In this document: positions 1 through 11,091 of the stretch, in pieces
How the letters are laid out: each line of letters opens with the position of its first letter
Position numbering within the stretch: the stretch's first letter is position 1
Assembly: GCF_016086655.4 (NCBI RefSeq)
Contig: NC_052143.2
Coordinates: 29,279,886-29,343,885, forward strand
Origin: Lepeophtheirus salmonis
Lineage: Eukaryota > Arthropoda > Copepoda > Siphonostomatoida > Caligidae
Reading direction: 5' to 3'
DNA: 64,000 bases
Notes under the pieces: model-generated
What the model was told of the DNA's origin: nothing
Seen by the model: only the letters and a program-made list of their open reading frames with translations
Database searches by the model: none
Program-made: the position numbers and the translations under genes

Positions 1-1560
1 CTCATATATTTTATAAAAGTTGTGGCAAACACTATTTGTGGACGATTTTGTAATATAAATGTAGTTCTAATAATAGTTGGAATGGAAACCCTAAATCACT
101 TGCAGACCTTGGCTATGTAGTCAGACTCGAGCTTGGTCCACTCCTTCTAAATCCGAGACTTGCCACTACTGTGAGAAGTAACACTCACATTCCTCTCTAG
201 ACACGTTTAAATATAATAGTCTATGGGGGTACGTATAGAAATGAGTTTGTTCATACGTTGTGGTCCCAAAAGTCCAGAGAGTTGTTTTTCAGGAAGGCAT
301 GGGTCTAAGCGATGCAATGGCACGGGCTCTGTCTTGAAGAAAAATAAAGTTATCCCTGAACTTTCTCTGACCTAAGGTAGCACTTTCTTATCCTGAGGTT
401 CGATGTAAGAATCGTAAGAATCTGTATGGAGGCGCGCGCCCCTTCCTCTCTACATAAATAGGAGAGAAGACTTCATTTTGCTCTGAAGATATGTTTCACG
501 GAAGTTGAGATTTTTCCTGAATGTTTGGTTATGATATAGAGGCTGATGTAATTATTCACAGTGGTATCAACAGTGAAATTTTTTTCATCAAGAAGAAATA
601 ATTTTACCCAACTTTATGTTGCTCCTTATGGAATACAAAGTCTTTGCTCCTTCCAACCTTCTTAGCTTGCTCTGTTCAGAGATAATATGTCTTGTTGTCC
701 TTCTCCTTGATTTTGCACCAATATCATCCCTGATTGAAAATAGTAAAACTCTTACCTCTAGATGAAATCCACTCTGTATAATGTGACAATAATATTTTCT
801 ACATATATCTTCAAATAGAGGAAACCATTAATGATTTTTGTCATCCTGATAATATAAAGAAGGTTGGGGAGATGAACAGCTTAGATGTGATGACGTCTCA
901 TTAAATAAATTGTGAGCAGATATAAGATAAAGGAAGCACAAACCCCCTTCCATATCTAGCAACGATAGGCAGGAACTACTCCAATATCAATCCTCGATTA
1001 TACTTCGAGTCTACAAAGATCTTACACTTTTAACTCTGTAACAAAACAGGATTACGAAATACAAGTATGTCCATTCTTCAATTTTGTATTGTGATGATCT
1101 TTTCAATAATTTAAATGAAATTTGCAGCACTAAATAAAAATTATGATTTTTTTATAGAAATTGTTGACAATTCGAGGAAAAATACCAAAGTAATCCACAT
1201 TTATTTAAAAAAATATCTTTCTATATTACTTTTGGTTTTATAACCACTCATTGATCTTTCTCATCAAATAAAAAGAGAGGGGGGAACTTTTTTTTACAAG
1301 GTTTAAATACGCAAACAAAATACAACAAAAATCAATATGACAAAGTTTTATTTATATACCATGTTTTTATGTGTAAAAATATCGGAGCAACATCAAACAA
1401 ATCAATGGGTGTGCAAACTTCTCTAATCAATATCCATACCGAGAAGACTGCCGAAACCGTTTCCTTTTTTAACCAGACTACCTGTAACATCAAAAAGTCG
1501 AAAACGGACCCATACAACCACGAAAAACCAATACTTACTTAAGAACAATATTGCTTTGGC
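1..1560. other. No gene recognised
   Basis: No convincing reading frame, RNA gene or repeat was recognised here. A patch between about 100 and 480 is richer in G and C than the rest, including a run of alternating GC near 433, and might be an old element or regulatory DNA, but it carries no motif I can name. Confidence 0.4.
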
Positions 1561-1589
1561 CTTGCCTTCATGTTGTCCTCCTTTAGCCC

Positions 1590-1790
1590 TTACCTCAACA
1601 CTTAAAAGTTGTAGTTTGGAGTGTCGTGGAGAAGAAAGTTTGCTGAGCCTCTAAACTTAATTTGGATTTGCTCTGAGCTCCCATCATGACAACGTGGTAC
1701 GGGTTGGACGCAGTATACAGAGTCAACAACTGTCAATCTATTCGCCCGCGTGTCAAGGCTGCTATTACTTGTCAATGAGGACATATAAAA
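1590..1790 (+). pseudogene. Mariner-like transposase fragment, C-terminal end
   Basis: Read on the + strand this patch gives a degraded version of the last 60 or so residues of a mariner transposase. The block WYGLDAVY is followed by SIRPRVKAAI and a final GHI, the usual ending of the family (an FR.RV.A.I core then a gly-his or gly-tyr ending). The opposite strand carries a 60-codon open frame that I regard as a shadow. A related copy in inverted orientation lies at 25385-25500, where WYAMDAAF occupies the matching position. No catalytic residues are included and no terminal repeats were found, so this is a dead fragment. Confidence 0.55.
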
Positions 1791-1999
1791 AAAAATTAGT
1801 ATTTATACATATCACAAATTAGTTATGAGTTGTATTTCCTTGATTCCATAGCAATCACTTTTTTTTAGTAATTTATATAATAATGTTATTCTAAGTTTTG
1901 GGTCCCCACTGCCTACGGTAGAGAAAATAAATATTTGATCCCTAACCTATTTTTTAAATCTACCCACTGACAAAGGAAAGAAAGATCAATAATTATTAT

Positions 2000-2310
2000 T
2001 GTAGGTTTACCTTAATAATGACAAAACATTATATGAACAAAAAAAATGTATAAGGAAGAAAAACGTAGAGAATAGCCACAAGAACTTCATCCCACAGTCA
2101 AGCATGTGGGTGGAAATATTTTTTGGAAATGTTTCTCTGGTAAAGGGAAAGAACAATGTTACTGCATCGGAAAGAGGAGGGACATACTGGTATATTTCGG
2201 GCAACAACATCCTCTCCTTCGGACAATGGATTATGCAATTACTCTTCTAGAACGATCTAAAACATACTCCTTGAGCAAGATTGGAGTATCTCGAGAATAA
2301 ATACATTAAG
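2000..2310 (+). pseudogene. Tc1-like transposase fragment, central DDE region
   Basis: A 64-codon + strand frame begins GGNIFWKCFSGKGKEQCYCI, which matches the central Tc1 transposase block (GGGSIMVWGCFS.KG and following strand) by recall. Upstream, the words FIPQS and a His/Lys-rich stretch fit the preceding strand. The later QQDNDPKH motif is not preserved; LLERSKTYS probably covers the same place after substitutions. The copy is broken at both ends and shows no terminal inverted repeats. The - strand frame over the same bases is a shadow. Confidence 0.5.
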
Positions 2311-2775
2311 GTTTTGGAGTGTTCTAGGTAGTCTCTGGGTCTCGACCCCATACACATTCTTCATTGCCGGGGAACTTACAATATTGGCATATCATCAATT
2401 ACTATTTTCCTTCATTGTAGCTATATCCTTGAATATTATTATTTTATTGAATATTACGTAAATTATATAAGCCAAAATACATCATGCAAGTCATAATCAT
2501 TATAAATTTACAAAATGGACGTTATTGCAGCTCCGGAGATAACTTTGGAGTTCATAAGTAACATTTAAAATCAAAAAGTTAGTCCTGGTTAAGAGTTTTC
2601 AATACCATGCATAAAATGCCTTAGATTCGCATTGATTTTTGAGAATGTTTATCCTCCTAATTTCCAGATAATTTAATTTATATATAAATACTTAGGTCCA
2701 AAAGAGATGTTAGCCACAGGTGTCGTAATTATTTAGTATTAAAATGAATAAAGTATCGTCACTTTGCGGATTATA

Positions 2776-3437
2776 TACTGAGTGGTCTAGTTAAATTGGA
2801 AAAATCTATAGAAGCTTATAACAAACGAATTAAAAAGGATTGAACGAAAAATACTTTATTATTTGAAATCAACATTTCAAGACAATAAAATATTTTTAAT
2901 GAGATACACCTCTCTTGATAACCTCATCCATACGTCGTTATGAGATTACGCAGGCCCATCCGAACTCGTGCTGATCCAGATTTGCCATTGTACTGATTCT
3001 GGTTTTGCACTGCTAATTTACATTCCATGTATGGAAAGAGTAGTCTCATGGAAGAAATAAACCTTTCATTAGGATAGCGCCCCCGATCACAATGTCAAAA
3101 ACCTAATAATGTCTAGGCCAAAAAAATACACTTGGAGCCGGATTTTTAGACCACAAAACGCCCGGAACTAAGCCCACTTGATATCATTTGTCTGTAGTGA
3201 CCCTAAGATGTCCATTACCCATACAATGGCAATTCTGGATCTGCATGAGGTCACTGGGCCTGCCAATTATTTTGGCTCAGTGTGGCCGAGGCTATCAAGA
3301 AAAACAGATCTTATTATTAATAATTGAATGTCATTAAATGTAGTTTCGTAATATTTACAAAAATATGACTCAACCCCATCTTGTTCGTTCGTTATATGCC
3401 TTTAAAGGTTTTCTCAATTCATCAAGACCACCCTGTA
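2776..3437 (-). mobile_element. Mariner-like family B element with both terminal repeats
   Basis: Both ends are preserved. The left end begins TACTGAGTGGTC and the right end, read inward, begins TACAGGGTGGTC. Each continues with related sequence through a shared ATAAC.AACGAA block, giving terminal inverted repeats of about 53 bp. The outermost bases are flanked by TA on both sides, the target duplication expected for Tc1/mariner. The interior is only about 550 bp and is related to the C-terminal coding region at 7493-7790, for example in the shared GCCGGATTTT and ACGCCC words. It is a short, internally deleted and non-coding copy, transcribed in principle from the - strand. The right-end sequence is repeated at 3690-3754 and again, inverted, at 58572. 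Confidence 0.65.
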
Positions 3438-3689
3438 TATGACTATAATAAAGTGAGGAAGATGAATTTCACCTTTTCCAGGCTTTAAATCAAAATTATT
3501 TTGTTTAAAAATATTGATTTCAAAATTATCTAATTTTTTTTGAAATTATTTACTTAATCCATTTTTTTTTAACTTAGGTTTTTATATCTTTCAGACAATG
3601 TTCTGTACTTCAACATTATCAATCATTACTCAAAATTATCTAATTTATATTAATTTTCTTCATATACATTGTTTGTCAAGACAAAACCC

Positions 3690-3754
3690 ATCTAGTTCGT
3701 TTGTTATAATCCTTTAAAGATTTTTCCAATTTATCTGGATCACCCTGTATATAT
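3690..3754. repeat. Solo terminal repeat of mariner-like family B
   Basis: About 65 bp repeat the right end of the element that stops at 3437: a GTTCGTTTGTTAT block, a CTTTAAAG word, then GGATCACCCTGTATA. The orientation is the same, so the two ends form a direct repeat about 310 bp apart. No partner left end was found between them, so this is either a solo terminal repeat or a copy whose other end has decayed. Confidence 0.6.
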
Positions 3755-3779
3755 TTTTTAGTTTAGTCATGCCCCATTG

Positions 3780-4680
3780 AATTAAATAGGTTGTAATTAT
3801 GAAGCATTGGTTCCTTTTAATCAAGGGCAAAACAACATTTTCCCTTATACCGATAGGGAAGAATACACAAATTGCTTGTTACATCTTTATTTGGAACAAA
3901 ATATAAAAAGGAAATGCATTAGAAAGCATGAACTTATGAGAGATGATGCACTTGTTTGGATTTATCATGGACGCTCCATCTCTCTCCATCATATAATTTC
4001 TTTTTTCTCATAGATGCATTAACTCTCCGTTAGTGAACATTCCTTATAAGCGATTAGTGAGTAGGGTAAACAATAATCCCCCAAAATAAAACGTATTTAA
4101 TTGCATGATGAACAGTTTAAATATTATAATAATTAATTCGTAAAAGTTTTGTTTCATTTTTTTAAATTTTTCATCCATTTTGCACCAGTAAATATGAATT
4201 AAGGTGCTCGAAACACAGATATGAATATAAGCAATCAAGAAAAAATATCTTCTTATTTTTTTTTATATTCTAACAGCATGATTTAAGAGTTTTCACAGCA
4301 TATAATTTGTTATTATTATATAAAAAACATTATATTTTTAGTTTTGGTTAAAGGTTTAAAAAAATATTCATAACGTTACACAGATTTTGGAAATCAATTT
4401 AATAGTCATCAATTGTTCTAGAGTTTGTGTATCAACTATACTGTAAAAATGTCCCCTAATCAACAAAACCCATAAGGTATTAATTTCAAAAACGGAGACA
4501 GATACAGACTTTATACAAGAAATAAATAAATCAATTAACTCATGCATTTTATACTTAGATTATCTCTCTTCAATAAATATATAATAATGATTAATGCTTT
4601 AGATCTTTATGTTGGAGGGGGGGGGGAGAGCTTAGCCCAAAAAATTATCAACACTCTAAAATGACTACTTATATGAATAG
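3780..4680. other. AT-rich stretch without recognised gene
   Basis: Only short open frames of low quality occur here. A G-homopolymer of about 11 bases lies near 4616-4626. Nothing else was recognised. Confidence 0.4.
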
Positions 4681-4685
4681 GTTAA

Positions 4686-5205
4686 CTAGCAAAGGATTAA
4701 CCAGTGTTGTTGGGGCGAAGGAAGGAGCAGTAAATCACATTGACAATGGTCAATATTATTTCTTTTTTTAAGTTTTCGACCCCTTTTGCGCAAATGAGCA
4801 TTATAACATACATCTTCCCACCTGTCCCTGAACGTGGAACAGTCCTTGATGTGAAACAGCCCCTCAAAAATGGAAGCCCAATAGGGGTCACCAGAGTTAT
4901 GTTGACGTTCATTGGACGATCTTTCAAAGACGTTCAACAGATAATAGTCCAATGCGTTCAAATCTGATGCACTAAGAGGCCAAATTTTCAATGCTCTATT
5001 GCTTCAAGAATTTCTGGATTGCGTTTTTGCTCTGAGAATGGTCGTGATTCTTCCTTGCTGATGTTTCCGACCCATCCAGCTCATTGAATGCCTTAGAAAC
5101 ATCGTAAACAGTTGATTTGGGTATATTATTAAAGTCAATAATGTCATTGGGGGTGTGCCCCGCACGGAGGCAAAAAAAAAAAATGCCCCTGTCACGTTCA
5201 TGTAC
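4686..5205 (-). pseudogene. Mariner-like element with internal deletion (HTH joined to C-terminal domain)
   Basis: Reading the - strand from 5205, the first part carries RAGHTPNDI followed by IPKSTVYDV, the helix-turn-helix region of mariner-type transposases. Around 4995 the sequence moves abruptly to LKIWPLSASDLNALDYYLLN, which corresponds to the WP.SPDLNPLDY block near the last catalytic aspartate, and runs on to 4686 with a lysine/arginine-rich end. The roughly 150 residues that should separate these domains, with the first two catalytic acids, are absent. It is therefore a non-autonomous deletion derivative. Frames over the same bases on + are shadows. Confidence 0.65.
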
Positions 5206-5689
5206 GAAGAACCTTTAAAGGATTATCTATTTTTTACACAATTATATCAAATAAAACTAATGAGCTAACTTTTTTATACAAAGATGTCAGGCTTACCAAG
5301 ATATTGGGGTCTCAAATAATTATAGATTTAATATCTCTACCCTGTAGATTTATTTGAATATAGTTTATAAGATATATTGAATTTATCAATACCGAATCAA
5401 TATGGCTAATTAGTTTTGTATTACACGAAAATGTTTACTTGCATTCCTTCACGAAATACCTTTATATAACTTGTATAAGTATACTGTACGTAGATGTTCG
5501 GAAATGTATGTACACTTATGAAATATCCTTCCTAAAATCATACATCTCTTATATGATTTTAAATGAAATAAAAATAATACAAAGTACGACAGGGAAATTC
5601 TCCACTATCAAAAAGCAAAACCCAAACCTTAAGAACTTTATATTAGAAAAGGACAATGAATAATGTAATTGAGCAAACTTTTAGCAATG

Positions 5690-5945
5690 AATCTTGACGC
5701 TGTACACACGGAAGTCGAGGGGATTGAGATCATGTCTGGAGTAGAGAAAGATAGTCTTGTCCCAAAAGTCAGAAAAGTGCTCCTTTCAGAAGGTATGTGT
5801 CTACAAGGCCGTATGGCTGGGGCATTTAGAAATATCTTTTAATTCCATGTGCCCAGAAGTCCTCGCCAAGAATCAACCTATTTTTCCAAGAGAGATTCAA
5901 TGGTTTTCAGCTTGCTTCAGGATTTGGGCAACCTAGTCCCCAGTT
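5690..5945 (-). pseudogene. Mariner-like transposase fragment
   Basis: On the - strand the segment near 5770-5690 reads FWDKTIFLYSRHDLNPLDFR, a degraded form of the FW...WP..SPDLNPLDF block around the third catalytic acid of mariner transposases. Further upstream to 5945 only vague similarity remains. No ends were found. Confidence 0.5.
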
Positions 5946-6169
5946 TCTAATGGGAGCTTCGAACCGTTTTTTCTTAAGATACGGTTTCTTTTTATTACAT
6001 AAGAAGTCCTTTCGAATGCTATTCTTTTTTTTCAAATATCTTCTAGAAAGGAGTGTCTCTAATAAGATGAATTACTTTTGGGATCATGATGGACTTCCAG
6101 ACCTTGATTTTATTTTAAATATTCATGTGAAGTGATGAATTTTAGTTTCTTTAACTTTTCTAGTTGTGA

Positions 6170-6850
6170 CAAAATAAGGATTCATTTTTATAGCTCCCTT
6201 ATATTGGGAAGTTTCAAAGTTGACACCCAGGAGTAAAGACGAAGTGGAGAACTTGAGATGTGGAAATTTTGTCTTCAGAGTTAAATCTTTGGACATTCGG
6301 ACTACAGTTTTTTCGAAATGAACTTTGAGTCCAGAGTTCTTATTAACCCTCTCCAGTGTGAGAAATACCTATTAATAGAGATGGAGAAGGTGCCCCTGGA
6401 GTCCTCCATGACGGTGGTGATATCATCTGCATACCAGAGTGGGGATAAACTATTCCCTTTGTCGACACCCTCTTGTGCTATGAAACTGCATATCTGTCCT
6501 CCTATTTTTACTATACTAGGGACACCTTGAAGAATAGTGGCTATCATTCTGATAAGGTGGGAGACGGTGTCAAAAGCTTTCTCAAAATATATCTGGCAAT
6601 ACCCTAAACATTTGCCTGCCAGCTTAATCCTATTGGGTCATATCTTATACATTACGTGGGGATATCTTCCGCAAATCTATTTCTTATAAAACCTTTTTGT
6701 TTTTGTGGAATTATATGTGGGAGGATCCTTACTAGCCTCGTGTGTAATATTCCCGTCAAAATTTTAAAAAACGTATTCAAAAGTGTGATAGGCCTGATGT
6801 TTTTAATTTCAAGTGTATGTTTTTCTCTATTAGGGAGTAAACTTTGGTCC
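6170..6850 (-). pseudogene. LINE reverse transcriptase remnant, L1/Tx1-like
   Basis: From about 6840 downward the - strand reads IRPITLLNTFFKILTGIL, then ILPHIIPQKQKGFI, then YFEKAFDTVSHL and finally YADD at about 6430. These are the finger and palm blocks of non-LTR retrotransposon reverse transcriptases: the RPISLLN strand, the Q.GFI.GR loop, motif A with F.KAFD and motif C with the catalytic YADD. Frameshifts separate the blocks. Between LSPL and YADD about 60 residues normally present are missing, so the palm is deleted and the enzyme cannot be active. No endonuclease domain or tail was seen. The + strand frames at 6318-6530 and 6656-6871 are shadows. Confidence 0.75.
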
Positions 6851-6999
6851 TGGAGACGCTCAACTGCTTAGAGTATGCGAGTGGAAATTCGTTGATGATG
6901 TTCAAGTGTCATTTTCTCCACTTTTACGTAAACTAAAGTGGTCAAGTTTGTTTTGTAACTAATTGTTTATGCTATTATATATCTATATATGGAAATATT

Positions 7000-7066
7000 T
7001 CAATCTCTCAAGTTCAATAATTATTCAATTAGTTGGTGTTCAAATCTCATTGGATCACCTGGTATA
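7000..7066. repeat. Terminal repeat of mariner-like family A
   Basis: Read inward from 7066 the sequence starts TACCAGGTGATCCAATGAGA and continues AACACCAACTAATT. The same terminal pattern occurs at 48430, 48638 and 51306. No coding part adjoins it, so it is a solo end. Confidence 0.5.
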
Positions 7067-7492
7067 TTTTTAATGTTTTGGCTTTTTAAAACTATGTTTA
7101 TTTAAATATTTTCCATTTCTACAAGTCATTTATCAAGTTTTTTCATGCGAGTGCACAATTCATTTGGCATTATTTATCTCCATTTTCAATTCATAGTGAA
7201 TAATTATATTTAAATATGTAAAAAAACAACTAGAATAATATTATAATAAGTTTTTGTTCTTAAACTGACAATGAAGGCTATAAAAAAATAATTGCTTTGA
7301 AAAAAATATACATTAAACAAGTGGATTGAGAAAAAAAAGATTGGACTATTACTTGGCTATTAAAAACTTGTTGTTTCATCAAAATATAATAATACCATAA
7401 ACTTTAAAATTAATTTTATTCCATAGTGCTTAAAAGATCATTTTAGATTTTAAAAGTTGGGCTAAAATTGAATTTGATTTTAACAGCCCTCA

Positions 7493-7790
7493 CTACTTTA
7501 ACAGCTTATAATGAACGGACTGAACCAAAAAAAAATAATATTCGAAAACTACATTTAATGAAATTCTATTATCATAATGATATCCGCCTGTGGTGATAAC
7601 TTCGGCCGCTTGTTGCTGTAAGCTTTGGCAGGCTCGTGCGACCTCATGCTGATTCAATTTTGCCCATGTAAGGGCAATGAATTTCTTCAGAGCCTCCACA
7701 GAGACACAGGGCTCCAGATCGATCATACCCAAGAGATAGAAATTGCAATGAATTCATGCCGGATTTTGGCCCACAAACGCCCAGTAACTG
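7493..7790 (-). pseudogene. Mariner-like family B transposase, C-terminal fragment
   Basis: A 79-codon - strand frame includes SVEALKKFIALTWAKLN and VARACQSLQQQAAEVI, closing with GGYHYDN. This is the typical mariner C-terminus: a helix that starts with the leucine-rich LKA..AW block, then C.S...R...VI...GG. The region upstream on the same strand to 7790 is shifted in frame but matches the interior of the copy at 2776-3437. The + strand frame 7625-7810 is a shadow. It lies tail to tail with the family A fragment that follows. Confidence 0.6.
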
Positions 7791-7844
7791 AATTCATTCA
7801 AAAAATTTAGTGTCTGTCATCCTATCACCTAGCCCCTCAAAGCC

Positions 7845-8075
7845 ACTGTCAGCCAGCACTGGGACGGCATAAAAATGGACTATATCGGCAGCAGGTGGCA
7901 GGCCTTCCACCGCTACCTTGGAAGCCATAGTTGCCGCTAAAGGCGACTACATTAATGATTTAGAGAGCTCAGGCACACATTTATTTTAGTATTTAATTTT
8001 GTTGTAACTCTATTTTTAATAAATAAATTATATCTCGTTGAAGTTTAAAATCAAAGTGTTTAGATTTTAACGTAC
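7845..8075 (+). pseudogene. Mariner-like family A transposase, 3' end
   Basis: With two frame changes the + strand reads VSQHWDG, DYIGSRWQAFHRYLG and then VAAKGDYIND, followed by untranslated sequence. It lines up over more than 100 bp with 43900-44160, where the matching words are VSERWEAMTEDYI and GGCTACATTAATGATT. The terminal inverted repeat at its 3' side is blurred. Confidence 0.6.
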
Positions 8076-8736
8076 AAATCGGTATTTCACTTGCAACAAC
8101 AACAAAAACATAAAAATATATAAAGTACTTTACTCAACTTTCTACAGGTAAAAAAGTTATGAGTTAACATATAAGAAATATTAAATAATATCATTTGTGA
8201 ATTGTATAGTATTTTCAAGAATTCTTTATAGAATATATGTATAAATATTAGGAAAGCTTGTTTTTCAACTTTTTTCATATTTTGATAAGGAATCAATGTA
8301 AGGAAAAGTTGCATGTGCTAAAAATGTTCTTTGCAAAATTTTACTCTGCTAAAACGTCATTGTTAGGTCTCACACCTCTACATTTAGTTAATATAAGAAA
8401 GCAAAAATTAGACTTTTTGGATTTTATTATTTAAAATTATATTGACTTCCTAAATAGATACACTTTTATAACGTCCTTGTGTTTTTCATTAATATATTCC
8501 TTTTCCTAGGTTATTTATTTTATAACTTTTTGAGTACTTCGTAATCTAAAGATTTTTTTTTCTATGGAGACTAATTTTGATCAATAATATTTATTGATAT
8601 TTTATTAGCAAGTAATTTCCAAATATCTGATGATGTATTTTTGTATAATATATAGTGTTAGATTAAAACCAATACACATAAATTTATGAAGCATTTGTTG
8701 TGGGTCAACATAAAAACAATCTTGAAAATATATCAA

Positions 8737-8802
8737 GAAAAATAGAAAATCCAAATATGAAAAATAGACAATCCAAATATGAAAAATAGACAATCCAAAT
8801 AT
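8737..8802. repeat. 22-bp tandem repeat, three copies
   Basis: Three adjacent 22-bp units start at 8737, 8759 and 8781. Each begins GAAAAATAGA and ends ATCCAAATAT. Units two and three are identical and unit one differs at one base. The array is AT-rich and makes a periodic shadow frame on the - strand. Confidence 0.9.
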
Positions 8803-9224
8803 ATATTTTTCAATTAACATCTACAGCGTGCAGCCGTTTCTTAACAACGAACTATGAGTTGGATGTTTTGAAGGCTAGCCAGAAGGGAATTGAGTAAATT
8901 AAAAAATAATAGTATCGTTCAACGAAGTATTCATTCAACAATCATAGAAAAGGTAGAGTATCCTTGTTGCAATCCTTACTGGATGAGAAAATGTTGAGAT
9001 TGCAAACTTTTTTAACCTGGACAAGTTCTTTTTTTGGAGAGTCAAAAGTAACCTGAAGAGTCAATAAGACTTTGCTCAATAACATACTGCAAAGAAAACG
9101 AAGATCTGTTTCCCTTATTTTTTGTTTATTTTTTGTTGGGGCCAGTGATTGGCCGCAAAGCTCTTCTTGTGTGTGTGGGGGAGGGGGCAGCATAAAATCA
9201 GAGCCTAAGCTCAGTATACAGGAT

Positions 9225-9660
9225 TAATTCTAGAATCTAAAATGAGACTGCAATCCACGTGAGAGGTGTAGCTGACTTTTTTTTTTCTGGAACACCCCAA
9301 ACTGCAGTGTCCAGGGAGTTGAGATCAGGGCTGCAGGAGGCCAAGTGAAGGCAGGTTGGAAGTAAGCCATATTGTTGCTGCAGAAGTTTTCATTCCTCGT
9401 CCGTTGTATGAAGTTTATAAATGAAGTTATTGATGTTTTAGACAGTTTGGATATAAATGCCAATGGTTTTCCCTGTCTTCTTGGCACGCTGACTTTTGTG
9501 TTGGTTGAGTAAGTATCTTAAAAGGATAATTGGGTTTACTGTAGCCATAATGCCCGAGTGAATTTATGGTTACCCGATGTAGAGATGATCGCAAACAAGT
9601 TGTCTTTTTTTTTTCTTGCACTGAAATTTTTATACGTGGTGACATACGATAAAAATAAAA
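9225..9660 (-). pseudogene. Mariner-like transposase fragment, C-terminal half
   Basis: Near 9330-9270 the - strand reads CSPDLNSLDTAVWGVPE in one frame, preceded in a neighbouring frame by TWPP, which together make the WPP.SPDLNPLD..VWG block. It is followed by a Ser/Thr-rich continuation in shifted frames. The section 9660-9430 supplies weaker upstream similarity. Several frameshifts and an A-rich insertion show it is inactive. No terminal repeats were seen. Confidence 0.6.
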
Positions 9661-9699
9661 CTTGTGTACTTTTGTTTCAGCTGTCGTCTACATATGTAA

Positions 9700-11085
9700 T
9701 TTAACCTCTTAATTAAAATTATGCTGATGCAACAGTAATTTTATGTTATTGAAAGTTTTTGGTCCCCACATTATAGGAGTTATCAAAGTTTGAGAAAGTT
9801 GCATGACAAACATACCTACATATATATTTATAAAACAAATCATGTGTTTTTGTGTATTTACAAATTTAATATAAAGTCAATATTATACAAAAATATATAG
9901 GGAAGCAAATGAATCTGAGCAATTCTTTAAAAATTGTTTTTCCAACTAAAAACAAAAAAAAACATTACTATAAGTAAGTGTAAGAATATATTTGAAGATC
10001 TTGATATAGAATAATTGCCTAATAATATTATATAGGAAAGTCAATAAGAAAATATATTTTTAAACCTAGTAAAAATAGTCATAAAAAGAAACAGCAAAGA
10101 TTTTGTCATTTGTTCTTTTTTTATATGTTTGAATAGGGGAATCAAATAATTTATATTATTAACATAAGAATTTTGATATAAATATATCAAAATGCCTATA
10201 ATTCCCTTTTGTACGCGTTTGGTAACAATTTTGACTTCCTTCCTGAAGAAAACTATCCAAGTACCAAGATATAATCCTTTAATAAACTATTTGAAGAGAA
10301 TAAATTTTTAGATTCCGACTTATTGTGATAAATAAGCTTTAAAAAATGTTATGCCCCTCAAAATTGTTTCAATTATCAAATACTTTCCGGCACACTCGAA
10401 GTAAGGTCATATCTTTTTTCGGATGAACATTGTCCTGGTTATTTTTGCCACATCGAAGATGAGTGTAGTTATCATTTTCTGTACAATTGTAAATTTTTAG
10501 AACTTCTTTATTGATCTGCTGATTAGTTTATAAATTATAACTTTAGATTTTATATATTCAAAATAAGCGATTTTATTTCTTTTTACGTTGGAAAGCAAGA
10601 AAATATTATCAACGCAGTTATAACCAAAAAACATTTTTTTTTTTTTCGGAAAGCGTTTTATGAAAAAGGATCATTCATGAATATTATTTATAAAAATAAT
10701 ACTCTGTATAAGAACACTCATTAATTTACATATATGACAAGAAACATATAATATTCCTCTTTAATAAATTAGTTGTATAGTAAAAAAAGTAAGAACAGTA
10801 ATTATTTATCAAGATATGTTTTTAAAATGTATTAAAAGTGCAATATTAAATTTTGTTATATAAAACAAAAAAATAACTCCCAATGCATTCTTAATATTAC
10901 TCTAAGCTTTCCATGAGCCCACTCATACGTTATTACTTAATTTTGTTGTTGTTTTCTTCTCAAAAATAAATAGACAGTGATAATAGTTTGAGAATTCTTC
11001 AAGTAGCCAACAACAATAAAATCCAGACGCTAAAAAATCCTAATGATTTAGAACCCTGAATATTTATGAATATTCTACCAAAAAG
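9700..11085. other. AT-rich stretch without recognised gene
   Basis: No open frame of interest, no repeat and no element end was recognised. Homopolymer A and T runs are common. Confidence 0.45.
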
Positions 11086-11091
11086 AACGGG

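Noticed and set aside
1602..1784. 60-codon - strand frame
   Set aside because: The + strand of the same bases matches a mariner C-terminus, so this is a shadow.
6318..6871. Two + strand frames of 70 and 71 codons
   Set aside because: They lie antisense to LINE reverse transcriptase blocks.
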